From NCBI GenBank assembly GCA_964507025.1, contig CAZDOK010000002.1:248001-312000 (forward strand): a stretch of 64,000 nucleotides of DNA, read 5' to 3'. Position 1 is the first letter of the stretch. Every line of letters starts with the position of its first letter. Below the pieces are notes generated by a model. It saw nothing but the letters and a program-made list of their open reading frames with translations, had not been told where the DNA came from and did no database searches. This DNA comes from Amarobacter sp964507025. Its GTDB lineage: Bacteria; Chloroflexota; Dehalococcoidia; Tepidiformales; Tepidiformaceae. Shown here piece after piece: positions 54,862 through 63,806 of this stretch. Position numbers and translations under genes: made by a program.

Positions 54862-56011
54862 GAAGCGCCTCCTCGCGCACCGGCAGGTGCGCCTTCACCC
54901 GGAACCCTCGCCCGTTCGCCGCGCCGAACTCCAGCCGCCCACCGTACACCGCCACCCGCTCGCGCATGCCCACCAGGCCGTTCCCGCCCCCGCTCCCTCC
55001 CCCGGGCCCCTCCCCGTCGTCCTCCACGGCGATGTCGAGCTCGCGGTCGCCGTAGTGCAGGGTGACCTGCGCGCGCGCCGGGCCCGCGTGCTTCAACACG
55101 TTCGTCAGCGCCTCCTGGACGATGCGGTAGGCCGCGAGGTCGACCCCCGGCGGCAGTGGCGCCTCCTGCCCTTCGACCCGCAACTCGACCTGCAGTCCAG
55201 CCGACCGCGTCTGTTCGAGCAGAGCGGGGAGACGGGCCAGCCCGGGCTGGGGCTCGAGGTCGAGGGCGTTCCCCTGCGCCCGCAGCACACCGAGCATGCG
55301 GCGCATCTCCGCCATCGCCTGCCGCCCAACCGTCTCGACCGCGCGCAGGTCGTCCGCCTCGGCCTGGTGTTCGGGCCCCAGCCGCCGGCGCACCGCCTGC
55401 GTTTGCACCACGATCACGCTGATGGAGTGCGAGACGATGTCGTGCAGTTCCCGGGCGATGCGCGCGCGTTCAGCGTCGACCGCCTCGCGCGCGCGGGTCT
55501 CCCGTTCGGCTTCAAGCCGGGTTGCCCGGTCGGCGAGCAGTGCCGCGTGCTCGCCGCGCTGGCGGAACAGCCAGCCCCCGAACATCGATCCGCCGTAGAG
55601 CAGGCCCATGGCGATGATATCGATCGGGGCCATGGGCGCGTCCACCGGCGGAAGCGCAGCCAAAGCGGTGGCGCCGAACAGGATGATGGGCGCGTAGAAC
55701 AGCCGCGGCGGCCGCAGTTCGTAGCCCGCGTTCACCGACGCCGCGACGACTCCGAAGACCGAGGCCGCGCTCCCATCCTCGGTCAGCCATGCGGCAAGTC
55801 CGAGCCCCACGAGGGCCACCGCCAGCGTGAACAGCGGCGACACCCGCCGGAAGAAGAGCGCGATGCCGACGAACACCATTGCCGGGCCCACCACCCACGG
55901 TTGCTCGACCTCCGTGCCGAGGAACGATTCGAGCACGCCGAGGACAGCGATGGTGAGAGCGGCTGCAATGCCGGGGTTGCCCGGCCACCAGCGTTCCCGG
56001 GGGAGCTTCAT
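54854..56011 (-). CDS. NarL-type membrane sensor histidine kinase (HisKA_3)
   Basis: A 385-residue kinase with an N-terminal membrane domain of 5-6 helices (about 15-155), then HisKA_3 with ARELHDIVSHSISVIVVQ (phospho-His) and a HATPase_c domain (ALTNVLKHA, VEDDGEGPGG, GLVGMRERVAVYGG). No extracellular sensor domain, similar to DesK-like kinases that sense membrane state. ATG 56011 is chosen because the hydrophobic domain starts soon after and TACGTT lies 7 bases upstream (leaderless type). Confidence 0.92.
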   Translation of the reverse strand: MKLPRERWWPGNPGIAAALTIAVLGVLESFLGTEVEQPWVVGPAMVFVGIALFFRRVSPLFTLAVALVGLGLAAWLTEDGSAASVFGVVAASVNAGYELRPPRLFYAPIILFGATALAALPPVDAPMAPIDIIAMGLLYGGSMFGGWLFRQRGEHAALLADRATRLEAERETRAREAVDAERARIARELHDIVSHSISVIVVQTQAVRRRLGPEHQAEADDLRAVETVGRQAMAEMRRMLGVLRAQGNALDLEPQPGLARLPALLEQTRSAGLQVELRVEGQEAPLPPGVDLAAYRIVQEALTNVLKHAGPARAQVTLHYGDRELDIAVEDDGEGPGGGSGGGNGLVGMRERVAVYGGRLEFGAANGRGFRVKAHLPVREEALRD

Positions 56012-56018
56012 GCTCCCA

Positions 56019-56024
56019 AACGTA
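56019..56024 (-). promoter_or_regulatory. -10 box 7 bases before the sensor kinase gene
   Basis: TACGTT on the minus strand, 7 bases before ATG. Leaderless-type arrangement; TGGGAG between them could also be a weak ribosome-binding site. Confidence 0.35.
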
Positions 56025-56208
56025 GCATGCGGCCCTCCTCCTTCCATCGGCCGTGAGGGGGAACGTGCCCGCCGGCATATCGGCCGTGCGGCCGAACGGA
56101 AGTCCAGTCGCCCGCCCGATGCGGCGCCACGCGCGGCTGCGGCACGATCGTTGCAGCAGGGCACGGTGGGCCGACCCGCCGCGCACCAGAGGAATTGGAG
56201 CACCTGAA

Positions 56209-56907
56209 ATGGCAACTCTCGCAGCAACACATCGGGCCGCTGGCTCGGCCACAACCGGAGAACGCGCCGCCAGCCGCGCCTGGGCCTGGCTGGGCATCGC
56301 CGCCTTCGTCGTCGGATTCTTCGTCACCTGGTCCGTCCAGTTCGTCTATGGCATGGACGACCTTGATGCTGGCGGCACACAACTCGTCGACGCCATCGAC
56401 ACCACCCGCAACGAAGTCCTGTTCCGCGTCACCTCGGGCCTCGGCTACCTGACGGTGGCGGCCCTCATCGGCTTTGGCGTTGGCTTCCGGCGCTTCCTGC
56501 ACGAACACGCCAGCGGCAAGAGCGACATCCCGAACATCATCCTCGGGGCCATCCTGGTCACCGCCGCCGGCCTGGCCATCGCGATGTCGTTCCGGGCGCA
56601 GGTCTTCGATGGCATGTCGGCATACCAGGACAGCACGGCGAGCCACATCACCATCAACCGCCTCCAGCAGGATGGCGTGCTCGCCGCCTGGGCGGCGATG
56701 CTCGCGGCGACCGCCGCCACCGCCGTTGGCGGCATCCGCGGCACGCTTTTCCCCCGCGGCATCGGCTGGTTCAGCGCAGTCATGACCGCGATCATCACGT
56801 TCTTCTGCCTGGTTGGCGGAGCATTTCCCGCGAACATCCCCGCGCTCCTGTGGCTGCTCGTCATCTCGGCCTGGGCGGTCCGAGCCAGCGGCCGGGCAAC
56901 GGCCTGA
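56209..56907 (+). CDS. Multi-pass membrane protein of unknown function
   Basis: A 232-residue protein with five hydrophobic segments (about 25-45, 75-95, 108-128, 150-172, 185-222 in two parts) and short loops. No catalytic motif seen. GGAATTGGAG precedes the ATG. It is divergent from the two-component system and may be its target, which is inference. A 12-bp hairpin follows. Confidence 0.7.
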   Translation: MATLAATHRAAGSATTGERAASRAWAWLGIAAFVVGFFVTWSVQFVYGMDDLDAGGTQLVDAIDTTRNEVLFRVTSGLGYLTVAALIGFGVGFRRFLHEHASGKSDIPNIILGAILVTAAGLAIAMSFRAQVFDGMSAYQDSTASHITINRLQQDGVLAAWAAMLAATAATAVGGIRGTLFPRGIGWFSAVMTAIITFFCLVGGAFPANIPALLWLLVISAWAVRASGRATA

Positions 56908-56930
56908 TTCGAACCGTTCTCCTCCCCCGC

Positions 56931-56961
56931 GAAGCGCGGCCCACTGCCAGGGCCGCGCTTC
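56931..56961 (+). terminator. Hairpin terminator after the membrane protein gene
   Basis: GAAGCGCGGCCC pairs with GGGCCGCGCTTC (12 bp, 7-base loop), followed by a pyrimidine-rich stretch. Confidence 0.7.
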
Positions 56962-57037
56962 CCTCTTCCAGCCACGCCACGTCCCCGTTGCAGCGCGCAT
57001 CTCACCGGCGCATACTCCGCCGCGCGATTCTTCGCGC

Positions 57038-57364
57038 ATGGAGTTCGTCATGATCACGGAACGCATTTCCTTCCGCGCCGGGTATGGCAAGGGCGATCAG
57101 CTGGTCGCCCTCTTCAAGGAGCAGACCAACGGCCTCTTCAGCAACCCCCTCGTCCTGGCAGCCCGCCTGTACACCGACCTCACGGGACCAATGTTCAGCG
57201 TCATCGCGGAGATAGACTTCGCCGACCTCGATGCCTATGCGGCGTTCCTGAAGCAGGACATGGCTGAGTACGGCACGAAGGACTTCCAGGACTGGTTCGC
57301 CCGCATGATGGCGGTCACCGAATACGGCGAGCGTCAGCTGCTGAACAGCGAGAAGATGCGCTAG
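57038..57364 (+). CDS. Small alpha/beta-barrel (Dabb/NIPSNAP-like) protein
   Basis: About 108 residues with the ferredoxin-like pattern of dimeric alpha-beta barrel proteins: ITERISFRAGYGKGDQLVALFKE, PMFSVIAEIDFADLDAYAAFL. Members act as monooxygenases or have unknown roles. ATG 57038 or 57050. CATACT lies about 21 bases upstream. Confidence 0.65.
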   Translation: MEFVMITERISFRAGYGKGDQLVALFKEQTNGLFSNPLVLAARLYTDLTGPMFSVIAEIDFADLDAYAAFLKQDMAEYGTKDFQDWFARMMAVTEYGERQLLNSEKMR

Positions 57365-57384
57365 CCGCGGCCACCGGGCCGCGG
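57365..57384. terminator. Bidirectional hairpin between convergent genes
   Basis: CCGCGGCC-ACCG-GGCCGCGG, an 8-bp perfect stem right after the stop of the barrel protein gene and before the end of the leftward oxidoreductase gene. Confidence 0.55.
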
Positions 57385-57404
57385 GCCCCTCGGGTCGTTT
57401 CCGC

Positions 57405-58241
57405 CTACAGCCCCGCGACCTCGGCGTAACGCTTCAGCGCCGGGATAACCTCCTCCGCGCCCTGGGGACGCAGCCCGAAGAGCACGCGCTCGACGCCCAT
57501 GGCGGCATAGTTCTCGATGGCCTCTTTCGAGGGCGGCACGCCGAAGACGCTCACCGGGATGGGCGCCCGGCCCGCCGCCTTCGCCATCTCCTGGAGCTCC
57601 TTGATCTTCTCGCCGAGGATGGCACCCGTCCGTCCGCCGATCGGCATCCAGCCGTCGCCGTACTCGATCACGCGCTGGAGGGTCCGCGGCCCGGCCCCGC
57701 CCACGAGGATCGGCGGGTGGGGCTTCTGGGCCGGTTTCGGCCAGCTCCAAATCGGGTCGAAGTTCACGAACTGCCCGTGGTACTCCGCCTCGTCCTTCGT
57801 CCAGATCTCCTTCATCGCCAGGATCCGCTCCCGCAGGATTTTCCAGCGGAGGGTCGGCTTCGTCCCGTGGTTCTCCATCTCCTCCTCGTTCCAGCCCCCG
57901 CCGATGCCGAACAGGAACCGCCCGCCCGAAAGGAAGTCCACGGAGGCAACCTCCTTCGCGAGCACGATCGGGTCGCGCTGCATCACCAGGCAGATGCCCG
58001 TGCCGACCTTCAGAGTCCTCGTGACCGCCGCCGCCGCCCCGCACGCCACGAACGGGTCGAGCGTGTGGCTGTATTCCATCGGCAGCGGCGCGCCACCCGG
58101 CCACGGCGTGCGGCGGCTCGTCGGGATGTGCGTGTGCTCCGGGAAGAACACTGACTCGAACCCCAGGTCTTCGCAGGCCCTGCCGAGCTCGGTCACCGGG
58201 ATGGCGTAATCGGTGGGGAACATCTGGACGCCGAACTGCAT
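57405..58241 (-). CDS. Luciferase-like (LLM class) F420-dependent oxidoreductase
   Basis: A 278-residue luciferase-like TIM barrel: FFPEHTHIPTSRRTPWPGG, the GTGICLVMQRDPIVLAKEVASVD region in pieces, GRFLFGIGGGWNEEEMENHG and KPHPPILVGGAGPRTLQRVIEYGDGW. The pattern matches the TIGR03619-type F420 subgroup. GAGGAGTTCCCC precedes the ATG. Second member of this superfamily in the window; the two are not close paralogues. Substrate unknown. Confidence 0.9.
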   Translation of the reverse strand: MQFGVQMFPTDYAIPVTELGRACEDLGFESVFFPEHTHIPTSRRTPWPGGAPLPMEYSHTLDPFVACGAAAAVTRTLKVGTGICLVMQRDPIVLAKEVASVDFLSGGRFLFGIGGGWNEEEMENHGTKPTLRWKILRERILAMKEIWTKDEAEYHGQFVNFDPIWSWPKPAQKPHPPILVGGAGPRTLQRVIEYGDGWMPIGGRTGAILGEKIKELQEMAKAAGRAPIPVSVFGVPPSKEAIENYAAMGVERVLFGLRPQGAEEVIPALKRYAEVAGL

Positions 58242-58409
58242 GGGGAACTCCTCGAGGCCGGGTGAACGCGAATCTTAGCCGGTTCGCGCCCCGATCGCGC
58301 ATCGGCCAGGGCCACCCTGCCGCACCGCGGGGGACCCTTGGCCCATGACGCCGGACCACCGCGCCGCTACAGTGCCCCCTGATGCGCCAGGCCCGGAGGA
58401 CGTCAGCCG

Positions 58410-59111
58410 GTGATTGAGCTCCAACACGTCACCCGCGCCTACGGCGAGGGGCCCGCCCAGGTGCGCGCGCTCGACGACATCTCCCTCACCATCAGCGAGG
58501 GCGAGTTCGTCGTCGTCCTTGGCCCCTCCGGCAGCGGCAAGACCACCCTTCTGAACATCATCGGCGCCCTCGATACACCCACCAGCGGTACCGTGCGCGT
58601 GGCCGGCCGCGACATTACCACCGCGAGCCGCGGCGAACTCTTCGCCATCCGCCGCCAGACGGTCAGCTTCATCTTCCAGGGCTTCAATCTCTTCCCCGGC
58701 CTCACCGCGCGCGAAAACGTGCAGTTCGCCATCGACGCCTGCGGCCGCAAGGGCGGCCCCGCCGCCGACCAGGTGCTCGAAAGCGTCGGCCTCGAAGGCC
58801 GCGCGCGCCAGTTCCCCCACCAGCTCTCCGGCGGCGAACAGCAGCGCGTCGCCATCGCCCGCGCACTCGCCACCGGCAACCCCGTCCTCCTCGCCGATGA
58901 GCCGACCGGCGAACTCGACTTCCACACCGGCGTCCGCATCCTCGAGCTCCTCCAGAAGCAGTCCGGCCCCGGCCGGGCCGTCATCGTCGTCACCCACAAC
59001 CGCCAGATCGCCCGCGCCGCCGACCGCGTCATCGAGTTGAGCAGCGGCCACATCGCCGGCGATGGACCCCCACAGGGCGGGAAGGCCAACGTTGCCGACC
59101 TCTACTGGTAG
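58410..59111 (+). CDS. ABC transporter ATP-binding protein (MacB/LolD-like)
   Basis: The 233-residue ATPase has Walker A GPSGSGKTT, Q-loop SFIFQGFNLFPGLTA, signature LSGGEQQRVAIARAL, Walker B LLADEPTGELD and the His switch VVTHNRQIA. ADEPTGELD is the hallmark of the MacB/LolD/FtsE branch, which pairs with FtsX-type permeases, as here. GTG start preceded by GGAGGA. Overlaps or abuts the permease gene. Confidence 0.93.
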   Translation: MIELQHVTRAYGEGPAQVRALDDISLTISEGEFVVVLGPSGSGKTTLLNIIGALDTPTSGTVRVAGRDITTASRGELFAIRRQTVSFIFQGFNLFPGLTARENVQFAIDACGRKGGPAADQVLESVGLEGRARQFPHQLSGGEQQRVAIARALATGNPVLLADEPTGELDFHTGVRILELLQKQSGPGRAVIVVTHNRQIARAADRVIELSSGHIAGDGPPQGGKANVADLYW

Positions 59112-61560
59112 GTGGCGCCCCGCGGGCCTCTGGCTGCGCTGGTCCTGGCGCGACCTCAAGTCGCGCTGGATCCAGGTCGCCGCAATCGCTCTCGTCATCG
59201 CCCTGGGCACCGGCAGCTACGCCGGCCTCTCGAGCGTGACCGAGTGGCGCCGCGCATCGACCGACGACGGCTACGCCCGCCTCCACATGCACGACCTGCG
59301 CGTCGAACTCGCACAGGGCTCGACCCTGCCCCAGGGCTCGCTGCTCGACGTTGCCGTCGCCCTTGGAGAAGGGGTGGTCGACCGCGCCGAGGAGCGCCTC
59401 GTCCTGCCCACCCAGGTCGATGCCTCGACGCCCGACCAGGCCATCCTCGTGCCGGGCTCCATCTACGGCGTCAGCGTGGCCCAGGGCGGGCCCGGGGTGG
59501 ATGGCCTCTTCCTGCACCTGGGCAGGGAGCTTTCTGCCGATGACGCCGGGCGGGCCGTCGCTGTCCTCGAACGCCACTTCGGCAAGTACTACGACCTCCC
59601 CGCCGCGGGCACGCTCCAGGTCAGCGGCGGCCAGCCGATCCAATACGTCGGCCAGGCGGTCACCCCCGAGTACTTCCTCGTCACCACCGAGCGCGGCGGA
59701 TTCGCCGCCGAGGCGAACTTCGCCGTCCTGTTCATGCCCATCGAAAGCGCGCAGCGCCTCACCGGCCGCGAGGGCCAGGTAAACGACCTCGTCCTGACCC
59801 TCGCCCCCGGCGCCGACCGTGCCGCGCTCCAGCCCACACTCGCCGCGCTCCTGGCCGAACGGTTGCCCGGCGTGGGCGCCACGGTCACCACCCGCGAGGA
59901 GGACCCGGCCTTCCAGATCATCGATGCCGACATCGACGGCGACCAGCAGATCTACGACATCTTCGCGGTGCTCATCTTCGCCGGCGCGGTCGTTGCCGCC
60001 TTCAACCTCATCGCCCGGATCGTCGAATCGCAACGGCGCGAAATTGGCGTCGCCATGGTGCTCGGGGTGCCTCCCCGGCGCATCGCCATCAGGCCGCTGC
60101 TCGTCGCCGCGGAGATCGCCCTCCTGGGCGTCGTCTTCGGCGTCGGGGTCGGCATCCTCATCGGCAACGCCATGGCCAGCGTGCTGAAAGACTTCTCGCC
60201 ACTGCCCGCCTGGTACACCGATTTCCAGTGGCAGGTGTTCCTCTCGGTCGGCATCATCGGCTTCCTCTTCCCCTTCCTGGCGACAACCTGGCCGGTCTGG
60301 CGGGCTGTCCGCGTCCCCCCGATCCAGGCCATCCAGTCCGGCTACCGGGCCGCGCGCGGTGGAGGGCTCGCCCCGCTCTTCCGCTGGGTGCGCATCCCGG
60401 GCAACACCTTCGCCCAGGTGCCGGTGCGCAACGTGGTGCGGTCGCCGCGCAGGAGCCTGCTCACCAGCCTCGGCATCGCCGCCGCCATCGCCGCCCTCGT
60501 CGCCTTCGTCGGCCTCATCGATTCCTTCCTCGACACCATCGACCGCGGCGAGCGCGTCATCCTCTCCAATAATGCCGACAGGCTCGAAGTCGACCTCGAC
60601 CGCCCCTACCCGGTGAACAGCGAGGTCGTGGGCGCCATCGCCGGGGCGCCCCTCGTCGCCGCCGTCGAGCCCCAGCTCCGCCTCGGCAGCGTCGTCATCA
60701 AGGATGGCGAGGAGGTGAACCTCCAGGTCCAGGTGCTCGCCCTCGATAGCCCCGTCTGGGCTCCCCGAATGACCAGCGGCGCGATCCAGCGGGACCGCGA
60801 AGGCATCTACCTCTCCGAGCTCGCCGCCCGCAACCTGGATGTCCGCCCCGGCGATACCGTGACCCTGCGCCACCCCCGGCTCGATGTCGCCACCGCCACC
60901 GTCACGCTCGTGGAAACCGAGATGGAGGTGCTGGGCCTCCACGAGCACCCGTTCCGTTTCGTCGCCTACATGGATAGCAACCAGGCCGGGCTCTTCAACC
61001 TGGCCGGCGCCACCAACCTCCTCGAAGTCGTTCCCGCTGAGGGCGCAACCCGCGACGATATGAAGCGCGCGCTCTTCCCCCTGCCCGGCGTCGTCTCGGC
61101 GCAGGGTGTCGGCGAGGTCGCGGAGGTCATCAACGACCTCCTCAACGAGTTCGTGGTGATCCTCCGCGTCATCGAGGGCGCGCTCCTGATGCTCGCGCTG
61201 CTCATCGCCTTCAATTCCGCCAGCATCAACATGGATGAACGCGCCCGCGAGCACGCCACCATGTTCGCCTTCGGCGTGCGCGTCAGGACCGTGCTGCGCA
61301 TGGCCGTCGTCGAGAACTTCCTCCTTGGCATCGTCGCCACCGCGGGCGGCGTGTTCGCCGGGTGGCTCCTTCTCCGCGCGATCATCGCCATCCGCATCCC
61401 TTCCACCGTCCCGGACATCGACGTCGTCCCGGTCATCAGCCCGGTCACCCTTGCCCTCTCCGTCATCCTCGGTGTGCTCGCCGTGGCCATGGCGCCGCTC
61501 CTCACCGTGCGGAAGCTGCGCCGCATGGACGTGCCCGGGACCCTCAAGGTGATGGAGTAG
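59062..61560 (+). CDS. FtsX-like ABC transporter permease (double FtsX)
   Basis: A permease of about 820-832 residues with an N-terminal helix, a periplasmic/extracellular domain, and two FtsX domains (ending near residues 425 and 832; FAVLIFAGAVVAAFNLIARIVESQRREIGVAMVLG and VILRVIEGALLMLALLIAFNSASI type segments). It forms a mechanotransmission or lipid/peptide export system with the upstream ATPase. Start is uncertain: ATG 59062 overlaps the ATPase gene by 50 bases; TTG 59092 preceded by GGGAAGG is an alternative. Confidence 0.88.
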   Translation: MDPHRAGRPTLPTSTGRWRPAGLWLRWSWRDLKSRWIQVAAIALVIALGTGSYAGLSSVTEWRRASTDDGYARLHMHDLRVELAQGSTLPQGSLLDVAVALGEGVVDRAEERLVLPTQVDASTPDQAILVPGSIYGVSVAQGGPGVDGLFLHLGRELSADDAGRAVAVLERHFGKYYDLPAAGTLQVSGGQPIQYVGQAVTPEYFLVTTERGGFAAEANFAVLFMPIESAQRLTGREGQVNDLVLTLAPGADRAALQPTLAALLAERLPGVGATVTTREEDPAFQIIDADIDGDQQIYDIFAVLIFAGAVVAAFNLIARIVESQRREIGVAMVLGVPPRRIAIRPLLVAAEIALLGVVFGVGVGILIGNAMASVLKDFSPLPAWYTDFQWQVFLSVGIIGFLFPFLATTWPVWRAVRVPPIQAIQSGYRAARGGGLAPLFRWVRIPGNTFAQVPVRNVVRSPRRSLLTSLGIAAAIAALVAFVGLIDSFLDTIDRGERVILSNNADRLEVDLDRPYPVNSEVVGAIAGAPLVAAVEPQLRLGSVVIKDGEEVNLQVQVLALDSPVWAPRMTSGAIQRDREGIYLSELAARNLDVRPGDTVTLRHPRLDVATATVTLVETEMEVLGLHEHPFRFVAYMDSNQAGLFNLAGATNLLEVVPAEGATRDDMKRALFPLPGVVSAQGVGEVAEVINDLLNEFVVILRVIEGALLMLALLIAFNSASINMDERAREHATMFAFGVRVRTVLRMAVVENFLLGIVATAGGVFAGWLLLRAIIAIRIPSTVPDIDVVPVISPVTLALSVILGVLAVAMAPLLTVRKLRRMDVPGTLKVME

Positions 61561-61624
61561 CCCCGCCCGGACGGGCATGCGCCCTGACTGACGCAAGCCC
61601 ACCCGTGCACTAGCATGGGAGTCC

Positions 61625-63142
61625 ATGCGCTCACTCCCCGGCCGGGCAGCAGACAGCGACGCGCGACTCCCGGTCCTGATCCAGGGAGGAATGGGCGTCG
61701 GCGTCTCGAACTGGCGCCTGGCACGGGCGGTCGCCATCGCCGGAGAGCGGCTGGGCGAACGTGTCCTCGGCGTCGTCTCCGGCACCGGCCTGCCAGTCAT
61801 CGCCGTCAACCGCCTCCAGCACGCCGACCCGGATGTCCTGCGGGCGCTCGATGCGTTTCCCCCGGCAATCGCGCGAGAGATCCTGGACGAGTACCTCCCG
61901 GCCCCCGGCTCGCCCGCCGGCCAGCGTTCGAAGCTGCCGCCAAAACCCGAGGTGATGGTGACGGGAACTCCCCGAATCCGCGAGAAGATGGTCAATCTCG
62001 CTGTCGCATCGGCATTCGTCGAGGTGTGGCTGGCGCGGGAAGGGCACCACGGACCGATCGGCATCAACCTCCTGGAAAAAGTCCAGCTCATGCACCTGCC
62101 GGTGCTGCTCGGCGCCATGATGGCCGGAGTTGACTACGTGCTCGTGGGCGCCGGCATCCCCAACCAGGTCCCGGCTGTCCTCGAGGCCTTCGCCAGGAAC
62201 GAGCCCGCGAGCTACCGGCTTGACCTTGCCGGCTCGACCGAAAAGCACACCATGACGCTCGACCCGCGCAGGTTCTTGCCCGGCGGGTCGCGCTTGACCC
62301 GGCCCCGGTTCCTCGTCATCGCATCGCACCACGCCCTCGCCATGCGCATGGCGGCGACGGTGGAAGTGGACGGGTTCGTGATGGAAGGGCCACTGGCCGG
62401 CGGCCACAACGCGCCCGCGCGGGGGAAGACACAGGCCGAGGATGGCCAGCCGATCTATGGCGAAAGGGACCGGCCCGATCTCGCCAGGGTCGCCGAACTC
62501 GGCAAGCCCTTCTGGCTGGCCGGCGGGCGGGCAACGGCGGAGGCGCTCGAAGAGGCGCGAGGCCTCGGGGCTGCAGGCATCCAGGTAGGCTCCGCCTTCG
62601 CTCTCTGCGACGAATCCGGCCTGCTCGAACAGGCGAGGAAGCGGATGCGCGACCAGCTCGACGCCCTCGCCCTGGAGGTCAAGACAAGTGCCACCGCCTC
62701 ACCCTCAGGCTTCCCGTTCCAGGTAGTGCAGCTCGATGGCACCCTGGCCGATGAGGCGGTATTCGCCCGGCGCAAGCGAGTGTGCAGCCTCGGCCACCTC
62801 GTCGAGGCCTATCGCAAGCCCGATGGCGGCATCGGCTTCCGCTGCCCCGCTGAGCCCGTGGAGGTCTTCGTCCGCAAGGGTGGCAGGCGCGAGGACACCG
62901 ATGGCCGGGTCTGCCTTTGCAATGGGCTGGGGGCCGCGGCCGGGCAAGCACGGCCAACCGCCACCGGAGAGGAGCCGATCATCCTCACCCTCGGCAAGGA
63001 CCTCTCCTTCTTCGAGAAGATCGAACGGCGCGCCGATGGCGGCTACTCGGCCGAGAGCGTCCTGCGCGCGATCTTCCGCCACGGACGAGCAGGCGCCGCT
63101 GGCTCCGTGTGCGAACCGGAAGCTCAACCGCTCAAGGCGTAA
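61625..63142 (+). CDS. Nitronate monooxygenase-like flavoprotein
   Basis: A 505-residue protein of the nitronate monooxygenase/2-nitropropane dioxygenase superfamily (FMN TIM barrel): LIQGGMGVGVSNWRLARAVA, EVDGFVMEGPLAGGHNAP, PFWLAGGRATAEALEEARGLGAAGIQVGSAF. The C-terminal 130 residues add a Cys-containing region (RVCSLGHL, FRCPAEP, VCLCNG) that could hold a metal or cluster; this is not usual for small NMOs and is closer to PfaD-like or larger family members. TAGCAT lies 8 bases before the ATG. Confidence 0.82.
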   Translation: MRSLPGRAADSDARLPVLIQGGMGVGVSNWRLARAVAIAGERLGERVLGVVSGTGLPVIAVNRLQHADPDVLRALDAFPPAIAREILDEYLPAPGSPAGQRSKLPPKPEVMVTGTPRIREKMVNLAVASAFVEVWLAREGHHGPIGINLLEKVQLMHLPVLLGAMMAGVDYVLVGAGIPNQVPAVLEAFARNEPASYRLDLAGSTEKHTMTLDPRRFLPGGSRLTRPRFLVIASHHALAMRMAATVEVDGFVMEGPLAGGHNAPARGKTQAEDGQPIYGERDRPDLARVAELGKPFWLAGGRATAEALEEARGLGAAGIQVGSAFALCDESGLLEQARKRMRDQLDALALEVKTSATASPSGFPFQVVQLDGTLADEAVFARRKRVCSLGHLVEAYRKPDGGIGFRCPAEPVEVFVRKGGRREDTDGRVCLCNGLGAAAGQARPTATGEEPIILTLGKDLSFFEKIERRADGGYSAESVLRAIFRHGRAGAAGSVCEPEAQPLKA

Positions 63143-63806
63143 GCGCGCCAACCGCCCGGACAATCTCCAGCCTGTCGGTGATGAAGCCGTTCACGCCCCA
63201 CCCGTGAAGGCGGTGGAGCAGCCCCTCATCGTTGATCGGCCACGACATCACCACCGCGGCGTGCTCGCGCAGCCGCGCGACGACCGCGGGCGTGAGCAGC
63301 TCCTGGTGGATCGAGACCGCCGCATGGCCGGGGCGCGAGATGTGCGCCATCACCTGGTCGATACGTTCCTGCTTGCCGACCGAGTGCACCACGATCGCCT
63401 CAGGAACGGCGTGGAACGGTTCGAGCATCGACCAGCGCTGGGCGCACACCGCGTAGGGCCGCCCGGGAGCGATCCGGGCCATCTCGCGCTGCACCGCCGG
63501 GCCCAGGTGGTTGCTCCAGCCCTTCAGGTCGAGCATCAGCAGCGTTTCCGGTGCCGCCGCCGCCACCAGCTCGTGCAGCAGCGGGCGGCGGACGAACGGG
63601 CTCGCCAGGTACCAGCGGTCCCAGAAGATGGGGACTGGCCCGATGGTCTTCAGGTGCCGCACCTCGAGCCGCCCGAGCCGCCGCCACAGGTCGGCTTCGA
63701 CCACCTCCGCGCCGGCCGCCTCCGCCTCCTTAAGACGCGCCAGGTCGTTGCCGGCGCGGTGCGCGATCGCGATCGGGCGGAACGGATCGAGCAGCCTACC
63801 GGCCAT
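63132..63806 (-). CDS. Glycerophosphodiester phosphodiesterase-like protein
   Basis: The 224-residue protein has a shortened GDPD TIM barrel: IAIAHRAGN (HRxG-like, catalytic His), GAEVVEADLWR (Glu and Asp metal ligands), LLMLDLKG and a C-terminal SWPINDEG...GWGVNGFITDRL typical of the family. The usual PENT segment is lacking, so activity may differ. ATG 63806 preferred. Its end overlaps the convergent nitronate monooxygenase gene by 11 bases. Confidence 0.78.
   Translation of the reverse strand: MAGRLLDPFRPIAIAHRAGNDLARLKEAEAAGAEVVEADLWRRLGRLEVRHLKTIGPVPIFWDRWYLASPFVRRPLLHELVAAAAPETLLMLDLKGWSNHLGPAVQREMARIAPGRPYAVCAQRWSMLEPFHAVPEAIVVHSVGKQERIDQVMAHISRPGHAAVSIHQELLTPAVVARLREHAAVVMSWPINDEGLLHRLHGWGVNGFITDRLEIVRAVGALTP

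Noticed and set aside
59029..62118. A 1029-codon open frame on the minus strand opposite the FtsX permease
   Set aside because: Antisense frame of a high-GC gene; low-complexity Asp/Glu/Gly/Arg composition and no domain; the plus-strand genes are clearly real.
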